A stretch of 18,394 nucleotides of DNA from an uncultured Eggerthellaceae bacterium (GTDB taxonomy: Bacteria; Actinomycetota; Coriobacteriia; Coriobacteriales; Eggerthellaceae), in NCBI GenBank assembly GCA_948829205.1, contig CAQLOA010000012.1, positions 1 through 18,394 of the forward strand, written 5' to 3'. Of the stretch, positions 1-6,829 are shown piece by piece. The position numbers and the translations under genes were made by a program. The notes beneath the pieces were generated by a model, which saw only the letters and a list, made by a program, of their open reading frames with translations, was not told the DNA's origin and made no database searches. Each line of letters starts with the position of its first letter. The first letter of the stretch is position 1.

Positions 1-294
1 CGGCGTCACCGTGCCGAGCAAGGCACCTGCGATGTTGCCGCCGATGCCCTTGAAGCGCCCCAGGATGCGCTTGCTGCGCTCGGGCGGGAAGTAGCTCTGG
101 ATGTAGCTGATGATGAAGATCATCACGCACAACAGGATGACTATCTTGATGGTGTCGTAGACGAAGAAGTGCAGCGTACCTCCCCATTGCGAGGTGACGT
201 CCAGACCGAGTGCGCCCACGAGCATGGCCACCAAGTCCGAAAGCCACTGCATCTTTAGCACCTGGTCCATGAGGAACGAGCCGATCGCCTCCAT
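1..294 (-). CDS. Permease, YraQ/ArsP-type (COG0701), 5' part only
   Basis: This is the first 98 codons of a membrane permease that runs off the left edge of the window. Reading the minus strand gives a hydrophobic segment around residues 45-65 (DTIKIVILLCVMIFIISY). It is followed by SYFPPERSKRILG and GNIAGALLGTVTP, the stretch that in this family leads into a Cys-rich FCSCSS motif. That motif would lie just outside the window. Members include YraQ-like proteins of unknown cargo and ArsP organoarsenical exporters, so substrate is open. I chose the ATG at 294-292 because GGAG lies five bases upstream. An in-frame ATG at 321-319 would add nine residues (MYQYVEWSV) but has no visible ribosome site. 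The gene is divergent from the respiratory operon. Family assignment is fairly secure; function is not. Confidence 0.75.
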   Translation of the reverse strand, partial: MEAIGSFLMDQVLKMQWLSDLVAMLVGALGLDVTSQWGGTLHFFVYDTIKIVILLCVMIFIISYIQSYFPPERSKRILGRFKGIGGNIAGALLGTVTP

Positions 295-306
295 GACGCT
301 CCATTC

Positions 307-374
307 AACATATTGATACATTTCTATATTTCGATTAGCAGTATATTCAAACATCGAAATGTGTCAATATGTGT
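307..374. promoter_or_regulatory. Composite inverted repeat in divergent control region (possible operator)
   Basis: The arm at 307-324 (AACATATTGATACATTTC) is matched by its near reverse complement at 356-373, with 16 of 18 positions complementary. A second, inner pair is ATTTCGAT at 328-335 and ATCGAAAT at 353-360. The repeat is AT-rich and lies directly upstream of the likely permease start, with its left arm overlapping the alternative upstream start. AT-rich inverted repeats of this kind are typical of ArsR/SmtB-type winged-helix repressor sites, but no such regulator gene is visible in the window. I infer an operator for the permease; it could also influence the divergent respiratory operon. 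The 3-base overlap of arms and start codon supports regulation of the minus-strand gene. Confidence 0.45.
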
Positions 375-383
375 TCGACATAG

Positions 384-421
384 CTACTTCCCGCTTGGGC
401 GGAAACATTAAAGCGGAGTAG
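384..421. promoter_or_regulatory. Imperfect stem-loop in the leader upstream of the respiratory operon
   Basis: CTACT (384-388) and CCGCTT (391-396) pair with AAGCGG (411-416) and AGTAG (417-421). This gives an 11-bp stem with a two-base bulge and a 14-base loop. It lies in the roughly 270-base stretch between the permease control region and the first respiratory gene at 643. I see no convincing sigma-70 -35/-10 pair in that stretch and no ORF worth calling. The stem could be a protein-binding site for the operon's own NarL-type regulator, a leader RNA structure, or chance. The downstream stretch is only modestly T-rich, so a terminator is less likely. Confidence 0.25.
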
Positions 422-642
422 GTTGTTGGATTATGTTTTCGAACTTTGTCTGTCGGGCGCTCTTCGACTGTTGCAATGCGAAAGGGCCTTGTAACGCCTC
501 CTTAGATGGCTAAACCCAGGTGTTTGCCGAGGAGTTGTTTTGGGTGATTCCCATACCTTTTCTATCAGTTGTCCTGATTACATTAATTCTTCTGCGGCAA
601 TAGACTTCTATGCAGGCAGACGATAAGAGGAGGGGGTTCGAT

Positions 643-1206
643 ATGCCTAAAAACAAGCGATATGCCATGGTGATCGATGCTAGGAAATGCGTCGGATGTA
701 TGTCGTGCATGGCAACTTGCAAAATGGAAAATGCCGTGCCTTTTGAATCCTTCAGGGCGTGGGTCGATATGGAAGAGAGGGGAGCGTTCCCAAATGTGCG
801 TCGAGCATTTCTGCCCAGACAATGCAATCATTGCGAGAATGCCCCCTGCATTAGTGCATGCCCCACGGGCGCATCATACAGAAGCGACGAGGGAGTTGTT
901 CTTGTCGATGGAAATAAATGTATAGGTTGTGGTTATTGCGCAATCGCTTGTCCCTACTCTGCTCGGTTTATGAATTCCCAAAAGAGAATTGCCGATAAAT
1001 GCAACTACTGCGCTGAGAGGTCGAATCCAGATGAAGATCCTGCCTGCGTAAGAAGTTGTATGGGAAAGGCGAGGATGTTTGGGGACCTGAACGATCCCGA
1101 CAGCCCCGTGCATGCAGCTTGCACGCTTGAACCTGTTCAAGTGTTGAACCCCGAATTTGGAACCAAGCCGCAAGTGTTCTATATCGGTGCGGATATGTCC
1201 GAATAA
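643..1206 (+). CDS. 4Fe-4S ferredoxin-type electron-transfer subunit of a DMSO-reductase-family enzyme (DmsB/PhsB/TtrB-like)
   Basis: This 187-residue subunit should carry electrons from the membrane anchor to the molybdenum subunit. Sixteen cysteines form four [4Fe-4S] sites: C16/C19/C22/C26, C61/C64/C69/C73, C93/C96/C99/C103 and C120/C123/C135/C139. The late motif RMFGDLNDPDSPV is typical of this subunit family. The start at 643 is chosen because AGGAGGGGG lies just upstream; an in-frame ATG at 610 lies ahead of that ribosome site and only adds non-conserved residues. It has no signal peptide of its own, so it would be co-exported with the Tat-bearing catalytic subunit if the complex faces outward. 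It is the first gene of the operon, 21 bases before the anchor gene. The B-C-A order matches ttrBCA. Family is certain; the partner's substrate is not known. Confidence 0.95.
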   Translation: MPKNKRYAMVIDARKCVGCMSCMATCKMENAVPFESFRAWVDMEERGAFPNVRRAFLPRQCNHCENAPCISACPTGASYRSDEGVVLVDGNKCIGCGYCAIACPYSARFMNSQKRIADKCNYCAERSNPDEDPACVRSCMGKARMFGDLNDPDSPVHAACTLEPVQVLNPEFGTKPQVFYIGADMSE

Positions 1207-1227
1207 CCGAGTGTGCAGGAGGATCTC

Positions 1228-2130
1228 ATGTATGTTACTGAAATATATACGGTCACAAATCCCTCGAGTTGGGGCTTTCTGGCGTTAGCGTATCTGACTC
1301 TTATTGCCATAAGCTCTGGATGTGCAATCATTGTTTCAACATCAATGCTGCTGGGAAAAATGAAGGGAACAAAAGCCCGCACGAGATTGATTGCGGTTTC
1401 GTTCATCGCAATTGTCCTTGCTCCAATAGCCCTCATCTTCGAATTGGCTCACCCAGAGAGATTTCTAAGCGTAATCAACCCCGCCAATTTCCAACCATCT
1501 TCTCCTATGTCGTGGGGAAGCTTGATTCTAACGCTATACGGTTTGGTTGTTTTTGCAGCCTTCATTTTGTCGATAAGGCACAAAACAATTATTTCGGATG
1601 CCTCCGAATCTAACACCAAGCCCCTTGAGTTGCCGAAACCTCTTTTGGCTTTGTGCCTTGCTTTCGGGCTTGCGCTTAGCCTGTATCCTGGTTATGAACT
1701 GGGCATCAACCAGTCAAATCCATTCATCTCATCAGACATCATGCCCCTGGTGTTTCTCCTCTCGAGCCTGCTTGCTGGTGCGGGGATTACCTGCTTGGTG
1801 ATAACGTTAGATTCCGGGGAGTGTGACGTCGAGGCGTCGCGCAAAGTGAATTTGTTGGTCGTCGCGATTTGCGTCTTGATCGTTGCTTTGGTCGTATCGT
1901 GGACACTGTCATCTCTTGTTTCGGGAGACAATGACGTCGTCTCAAATCTTTGGGGCTCTGCGTCGTTTACCGGTGGATTCCTTGTGGTAGGTCTCCTTGC
2001 TCCTTCAGTGATTGCATCGATACCACAAAAAGCGTGCAACCGTCCGTTCGCTGCTCTTATCTGCGCCTTGATACTGCTCGGTTGCGTCTTTTTCAGGTTC
2101 ACTGTTTTGTTCGTTGCCTTCCCAGCCTAA
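1228..2130 (+). CDS. NrfD/PsrC-family membrane anchor and quinol-binding subunit
   Basis: A 300-residue integral membrane protein with about eight hydrophobic segments, roughly at residues 14-40, 52-72, 92-115, 130-155, 165-190, 200-228, 240-265 and 272-297. FELAHPERF (about 70-78) and SPMSWGS (about 92-98) resemble the conserved DLxxPxRF and SPMSWGS motifs of NrfD-type anchors. These oxidise menaquinol and pass electrons to the FeS subunit without haem. The ATG at 1228 has AGGAGG at 1218-1223; the in-frame GTG at 1213 precedes that site and is rejected. It sits between the FeS and molybdenum subunits, 30 bases before the latter. Such anchors occur with polysulfide, thiosulfate, tetrathionate and some arsenate reductases, so the anchor alone does not define the substrate. 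Confidence 0.93.
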   Translation: MYVTEIYTVTNPSSWGFLALAYLTLIAISSGCAIIVSTSMLLGKMKGTKARTRLIAVSFIAIVLAPIALIFELAHPERFLSVINPANFQPSSPMSWGSLILTLYGLVVFAAFILSIRHKTIISDASESNTKPLELPKPLLALCLAFGLALSLYPGYELGINQSNPFISSDIMPLVFLLSSLLAGAGITCLVITLDSGECDVEASRKVNLLVVAICVLIVALVVSWTLSSLVSGDNDVVSNLWGSASFTGGFLVVGLLAPSVIASIPQKACNRPFAALICALILLGCVFFRFTVLFVAFPA

Positions 2131-2160
2131 GTTTTCTACCAAGTCAAGGAGGTACAAATA

Positions 2161-4986
2161 ATGGAAAACATACTTCGCGGAGCAAACGCTACGAGACGAG
2201 GTTTTCTAAAGCTTTCAGCGGCTGTTGCGGCATCCGGTTTAGTTGCAGGAAACGGTTTTGACCGAATCGAGCAGGCTAATGCTGCCGAAGCATCTGGCGA
2301 TAACGTGGAAATAAAATATACGGCATGCACTATGTGCCCGAGCGAATGTTCCTTGGAGGCTTGGGTGAAGGATGGTCGCCTGATCAAGATATTCGGCAAT
2401 GACGCATGCCCGTACAACAATGGCACGTGCTGCGCAAAAGGTGCTGCAGGGGTGCAGTTCGTATATTCGCCCGAACGAAATCAATACCCGCTTATTCGCG
2501 AAGGGGAGCGGGGCGAAGGCAAGTTCCGGAGAGCTTCCTGGGATGAAGCGCTTGACTATGTTGCAGATAAGCTCATCGCGATAAAAGACAACTACGGTGC
2601 CGAATCCGTGATCATGGATGCCGGGGACGTAACCGATCGAGATCAGTATTATCGCCTGTTTTATGCGTTCGGGACCCCGAATTGCGTCGAACATGGCTCT
2701 ATCTGCGACACACCGCGTCGTCATGGTCCCAAGTTGATGTTGGGAGGAAAGCGCTTTGAACCCGATGTGATGCGTCCTGCACTGGTAAGAAAAGCAGACG
2801 GAACCTTAGGCAACGATTGGACTCATCGGGCAAAGCTGATCGTGTATGTCGGATGGAACCCTTTTGTTGCTACGCGAATCAATTATGAAAGCCGCGGAAC
2901 AGTTGGCGCCAAGGTCGAAAATGGCTGCAAGGTGGTTGTAGTCGACCCCGCCTTGACCAACACTGCGGCGCAAGCAGACGAATGGATTCCCATCCGTCCG
3001 GGTACCGACGGCGATCTATTTGCCGCAATGATGCGCTATCTTTTGGAAGAGGACGATCAGTCGAACCCCGATAGGAGCTACATCGACTGGAGTTTTGAGG
3101 ACTACAGTGTAGGATGGAACGAATTCAGGTCCGCATTCGAGTCTTGGTGGACGAAAAAAGACCCAATAAACGGGATGCCGTATTTCTCTTTGGATTGGGC
3201 CGCTGACAGAACAGGCTTGCCTTCTGAGCAAATTGCCGAGCTATCGCACTCGTTTGGTATTACGAAACCAGCGGCTTTGGTGTGGGGCATGCAAAGCCCA
3301 GGCCACCATTACAATGGCTATTCTGCCTCAATTCTCGGCACAGCTCTCAACATCGTTACAGGCAATGTCGACGTTCCGGGCGGGGTGATCGACACAGAGC
3401 TCGTAAAGAGCGACAAAGGGGGAAAAGCCAAGGGCTCCGACTTCGCAAAGAGAGAAGTAACCAGGTTTGCCAACGGCGCCGAGGTCAATGCTGCCATTGA
3501 GAAATTGCACATGGACAGGTTTGGGGACTGGCCGGCAGCCTGGGATGATGTCGTTGGAGACTATCCACGGAGGTTTCGCGAAGGAGTCAATATCCAGCAC
3601 GGTCCCTTTAAAGGCTACTCATATCCTATCAAAGGATTCATCATACGTACGGGTAATCCCGTCATGACGGGCGGCAACACCAAAGATTGGATAGATGCCC
3701 TTACCGCAAAGGACGAAAGCGGTCAATACCTCGTCGATCTGATTGTCAACATCGATACCGTGTATCTCGAAACAGGCATGTACGCGGATGTCATACTACC
3801 CGAAGCTAGCTATATGGAGCGTATGAGTTTGTCTGATGTGTATCCATCCCACCAGACGCTTTGGCTCCGTGATTCGGTGATCGAGCCCTTATACGAATGC
3901 AAGAAGCCAACTGACATCATGAATTTGTTAGCAAAAAAGCTCGTCGAAAGAGGCGACGCCGATATCAAGGCGTCCGATTTCTGGGAAAAGTACGAAAGCG
4001 AGGAAGATTTCGTAAACGAGATGCTAGCTCCTGCGCCAGGCAGAAACCACGCAGGGGAACCTATCCCTTATCCTAATTATCCGCTCGGATACAAGCTGAT
4101 CGGCACTCCCGATTCGCTTGAATCCGGGAACGTCGTTATCGACGACGAGAAGAAGACCGTTACAGGGGATCTCGTCACGGTTGAATGGATGAGGAGCCAT
4201 AAAGGCGTTGCGGTATGGCCGATGAGCTGGAATCGTTTCAAAAGATACGATTCGGAAACAGGAAGATATGTTCCCAGCAAAGCGGTTGCGAAGACAGATT
4301 CCAAACTGTTCGAGTTTACTTTCTCTCTCTACGACAAGTACAACGAGGTTCTCGATAAGTCAGGAGTGATTCCCCAAGGGCTCAAAGATATCGGTATGGA
4401 TAGATACCCAAAAACATTCTTCTGGTACGAGACCATGTGGAATCCGTACACCAATCAAGAGTACGCTCAATATAAGGAGGAATATCCTTTCCAGCTTATT
4501 TGTGGACGGGTGCACCACAGTATGACGGCTACGCAGATGGTGCCCGTGTTGGCGCAGGCCCCGGTCGAGGGCATTTGGATGCCGATGAACGACAGGGTGG
4601 AACAACGTGTGCCTGATTTTGGAATCGATGGAGTCGCCAATGTTGTAGACAAAGTATTTGACCCCGGGACGATGTGCGTAGGAACTATTGCAATAAACGC
4701 GACTGATGCGAACATGCTGGGTATACGCAAAGGGGATCTGATTGAGTTGGAAAACCCGCTAGGGGCCAAAGAAAAAGGAAGGGCTTTTGTTACCGAAGGT
4801 ATTCGACCAGGCACAATCAAGCTAGGATTTGGCACGGGTGGGCGTTTTGCCCCAGGGGTTGGTCTGGCTGAAAAATCAAAAAACTACACGGCTAACCATA
4901 GCGCTCTCGTTGACCCAAACGCCCATAGCCCTCTTATGGGGATGCCGTGCTTTGCGGATATGGTTGTTAAGGTCAGGAAAGCATAG
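2161..4986 (+). CDS. Tat-exported molybdopterin (bis-MGD) oxidoreductase catalytic subunit, Cys-ligated Mo class
   Basis: A 941-residue member of the DMSO reductase superfamily. The N-terminus has a twin-arginine signal (TRRGFLKLS, residues 11-19, then a hydrophobic stretch and ANAAEA), so it should act outside the membrane. C56-x2-C59-x3-C63 and C90 or C91 bind a [4Fe-4S] cluster. In HGSICDTPRRHG the cysteine C182 occupies the expected Mo-ligand position, as in PhsA, PsrA, TtrA and ArrA rather than serine-ligated DmsA/TorA. The molybdopterin-dinucleotide C-terminal domain begins near residue 775 (YPFQLICGRVHHS) and runs almost to the end. AAGGAGG precedes the ATG. Context (FeS, NrfD, TorD, and a PhnD-type sensor system) points to a respiratory reductase for an oxyanion or sulfur compound. 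Tetrathionate, thiosulfate, arsenate and selenate are candidates. Catechol dehydroxylases of related gut actinobacteria are another possibility that I cannot exclude. Confidence 0.93.
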   Translation: MENILRGANATRRGFLKLSAAVAASGLVAGNGFDRIEQANAAEASGDNVEIKYTACTMCPSECSLEAWVKDGRLIKIFGNDACPYNNGTCCAKGAAGVQFVYSPERNQYPLIREGERGEGKFRRASWDEALDYVADKLIAIKDNYGAESVIMDAGDVTDRDQYYRLFYAFGTPNCVEHGSICDTPRRHGPKLMLGGKRFEPDVMRPALVRKADGTLGNDWTHRAKLIVYVGWNPFVATRINYESRGTVGAKVENGCKVVVVDPALTNTAAQADEWIPIRPGTDGDLFAAMMRYLLEEDDQSNPDRSYIDWSFEDYSVGWNEFRSAFESWWTKKDPINGMPYFSLDWAADRTGLPSEQIAELSHSFGITKPAALVWGMQSPGHHYNGYSASILGTALNIVTGNVDVPGGVIDTELVKSDKGGKAKGSDFAKREVTRFANGAEVNAAIEKLHMDRFGDWPAAWDDVVGDYPRRFREGVNIQHGPFKGYSYPIKGFIIRTGNPVMTGGNTKDWIDALTAKDESGQYLVDLIVNIDTVYLETGMYADVILPEASYMERMSLSDVYPSHQTLWLRDSVIEPLYECKKPTDIMNLLAKKLVERGDADIKASDFWEKYESEEDFVNEMLAPAPGRNHAGEPIPYPNYPLGYKLIGTPDSLESGNVVIDDEKKTVTGDLVTVEWMRSHKGVAVWPMSWNRFKRYDSETGRYVPSKAVAKTDSKLFEFTFSLYDKYNEVLDKSGVIPQGLKDIGMDRYPKTFFWYETMWNPYTNQEYAQYKEEYPFQLICGRVHHSMTATQMVPVLAQAPVEGIWMPMNDRVEQRVPDFGIDGVANVVDKVFDPGTMCVGTIAINATDANMLGIRKGDLIELENPLGAKEKGRAFVTEGIRPGTIKLGFGTGGRFAPGVGLAEKSKNYTANHSALVDPNAHSPLMGMPCFADMVVKVRKA

Positions 4987-5011
4987 AGTGTCGATAATGG
5001 TATGTTGTTCG

Positions 5012-5039
5012 GGCCAGGACGCACATGTGCGTCCTGGCC
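5012..5039. promoter_or_regulatory. Perfect 28-bp palindrome (hairpin) between reductase and chaperone genes
   Basis: GGCCAGGACGCACA is followed immediately by its exact reverse complement, giving 28 bases with no mismatch. It lies 25 bases after the stop of the catalytic subunit and 24 bases before the chaperone start. As RNA it would form a stem of about 12 bp with a tight loop. There is no downstream T-tract, so it is not a standard intrinsic terminator. It more likely protects the 3' end of the upstream message from exonucleases, lowers expression of downstream genes, or acts as a protein site. Confidence 0.7.
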
Positions 5040-5063
5040 TAGAAACTTCGGGAGGTATGTCCG

Positions 5064-5729
5064 GTGAGGGATTTGGGAATCTTGCTACAAGAGTTCGACA
5101 CCCTCGGCGCCCTGTACTCTATTCTTGGCGTAATTATGCTATCAGGTCCCCGAACTGACGAACTTCGAAGCTTTGCGAACAAATGGGAGCAAATGGGCAT
5201 CGAATGCTGCGGAGAAGGAGAAGGCGCAGTCGACGGAATCAATGGAATCCTGGAGACGGTCCGAAAGGCCTCAAATGAAAGGATGCAGGCTCTCGATCTG
5301 GAGTACACCAGATTGTTCGTTGGCCCTGGATTGCCACCTTCTCCCCAGACGGCCTCATACTATTTGGGTGAAACCGAGGGGAAGATGCAAATTGGGGAGG
5401 AAACATCTGCGGTTCTGGGTTTTTACGAAAAATACGGAGTAGTGCCTGCTTTCGAGAGCAACTATCCAGCAGATCATATCGGGGTCGAGTTTCTCTTTAT
5501 GGCGATGGTTGTCGGTGACGCAACGGGGAATGCATCGATTGATGCAGGTGCGAACGAACGCTTTGCTCTCCAATTCGACTTCTTGCAACAACATATTATG
5601 ACCTGGGTTCCCCAATTCGCCGCAGGCATAAAAAAATCAACCGACGATTCGTTTTATTTGGAGCTTGCTCGTCTTGTAGAGGCATTGCCTATGAGGCATT
5701 GTGAAAAGCTCAAGCTTCTCGGCATCTGA
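5064..5729 (+). CDS. TorD/DmsD-family redox enzyme maturation chaperone
   Basis: A 221-residue cytoplasmic chaperone expected to bind the Tat signal of the catalytic subunit and hold it until the molybdenum cofactor is inserted. Family features are LEYTRLFVGPG (about 90-100), followed by PPSPQTASYYLGE, and the acidic EFLFMA helix preceded by YPADHIG. The mostly helical composition and length match TorD/DmsD (PF02613). The start is a GTG at 5064 with GGAGG at 5051-5055. The nearer ATG at 5057 is in another frame that does not encode this protein. It is the fourth gene of the operon and is separated from the reductase by the 28-bp palindrome, which may set its lower dosage. It is presumably dedicated to the upstream enzyme. 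Confidence 0.9.
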   Translation: MRDLGILLQEFDTLGALYSILGVIMLSGPRTDELRSFANKWEQMGIECCGEGEGAVDGINGILETVRKASNERMQALDLEYTRLFVGPGLPPSPQTASYYLGETEGKMQIGEETSAVLGFYEKYGVVPAFESNYPADHIGVEFLFMAMVVGDATGNASIDAGANERFALQFDFLQQHIMTWVPQFAAGIKKSTDDSFYLELARLVEALPMRHCEKLKLLGI

Positions 5730-5860
5730 AACGGATGCTCTTGCATGCATAGCCGGGCGTGTCGGCAAGTGCAATGAAGCTAATGTGAATACTCTGCCAG
5801 TGGAGGTTTTGCGTTGCGAACGATGGTTTTCTAGTGCGGAACACAGGAGTAGCGACTTTC

Positions 5861-6829
5861 ATGAAAAGATTGTTGCCATTTGCTATTGGGCTTGCCGTAT
5901 GTTTGGCTGGAATTGTATTTATGGGCGTCTATTTATGGAAGGACAATCCCGACACATCTCCTGTCCAGGTTGATTTGGGAGAGCGCTTAGAGGATCCGCG
6001 GCGTGTGGTGGATGACGACGGTGACGAAATCGTGTTCGGATTCGACAGGCGCCTCGAGCTAAAGGAGGACATAAAGATGTACTCCTCTCTTATAGGCTAT
6101 TTGAGAGAGGAGACAGGGTACGAATTCGAGTTGCACGTGACTCCTTCGGATTCGAAGATTGTAGACGAATTAGGCAACGGCAAGGTGGATATAGCAGCTG
6201 TTGGGACGTTAGGTTACCTTCAAGCGAACGAGCTATATGATGCGGATATTCTAGCAAGGGGCCTAAACGATAGCGGAGACGATACGTATCGGGCGGCCAT
6301 AATCACATTGCCCAACAGCCCGGTTGATCATCTAACCGACTTGATTGGTAAGTCGTTTGCTTTCGGAGACAATGCGTCCACGCAAGGAAATCTGATTCCT
6401 TCGTTGATGCTGTCAGGCGAAGGGATATCTCTTGGTGACCTTGGCAATTATCAGCATTTCTCCTCGCATTCGGAAGTTGCAGATGCTGTACTGAGAGGTG
6501 ATTTCGATGCAGGGAGCATACAAGATACGCTCGCGTCCTATCTTGAGTCAAAAGGGTTGATAAAAGTATTGGCCATTTCTGACAAATACCCGCGTAGCGG
6601 CATTGTGGTCTCTTCTTCCATGGCCGAAGAGACGGAAAAGATGCAAGCAATAAGAGACGCTCTTCTCAATTTTGATCCCAAGGGGAAGGATTCCAAGGGG
6701 ATATACAGATGGGATATGACGGAAATGCCGGGCGGCTTCGCTTCGGCAGATTCTGCGGATTACGAAGACGTACGGCGTATGGCGGCCGCGTTTGGCCTTC
6801 TCGGCCATGACAGCCACGATGCCAAATGA
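5861..6829 (+). CDS. Membrane-anchored PhnD-like (phosphonate/phosphate-binding type) sensor protein
   Basis: A 322-residue protein with a hydrophobic N-terminal segment (about 5-26) that looks like an uncleaved anchor. LAVC is a poor lipobox because valine precedes the cysteine. The rest resembles PF12974: GKVDIAAVGTLGYLQA (about 108-123), SFAFGDNASTQGNLIPS and a later RGDFDAGSIQD. These proteins bind small oxyanions. Stand-alone members AioX and ArrT/ArrK signal arsenite or arsenate to a partner kinase, and the same fold forms the sensor of TtrS for tetrathionate. Its stop overlaps the kinase start by four bases (ATGA), which strongly suggests they work together. No phosphonate importer genes are nearby, so transport is unlikely. 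A GTG at 5834 is an alternative start; AGGAG at 5845-5849 favours the ATG at 5861, although the spacing is long. Confidence 0.85.
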   Translation: MKRLLPFAIGLAVCLAGIVFMGVYLWKDNPDTSPVQVDLGERLEDPRRVVDDDGDEIVFGFDRRLELKEDIKMYSSLIGYLREETGYEFELHVTPSDSKIVDELGNGKVDIAAVGTLGYLQANELYDADILARGLNDSGDDTYRAAIITLPNSPVDHLTDLIGKSFAFGDNASTQGNLIPSLMLSGEGISLGDLGNYQHFSSHSEVADAVLRGDFDAGSIQDTLASYLESKGLIKVLAISDKYPRSGIVVSSSMAEETEKMQAIRDALLNFDPKGKDSKGIYRWDMTEMPGGFASADSADYEDVRRMAAAFGLLGHDSHDAK

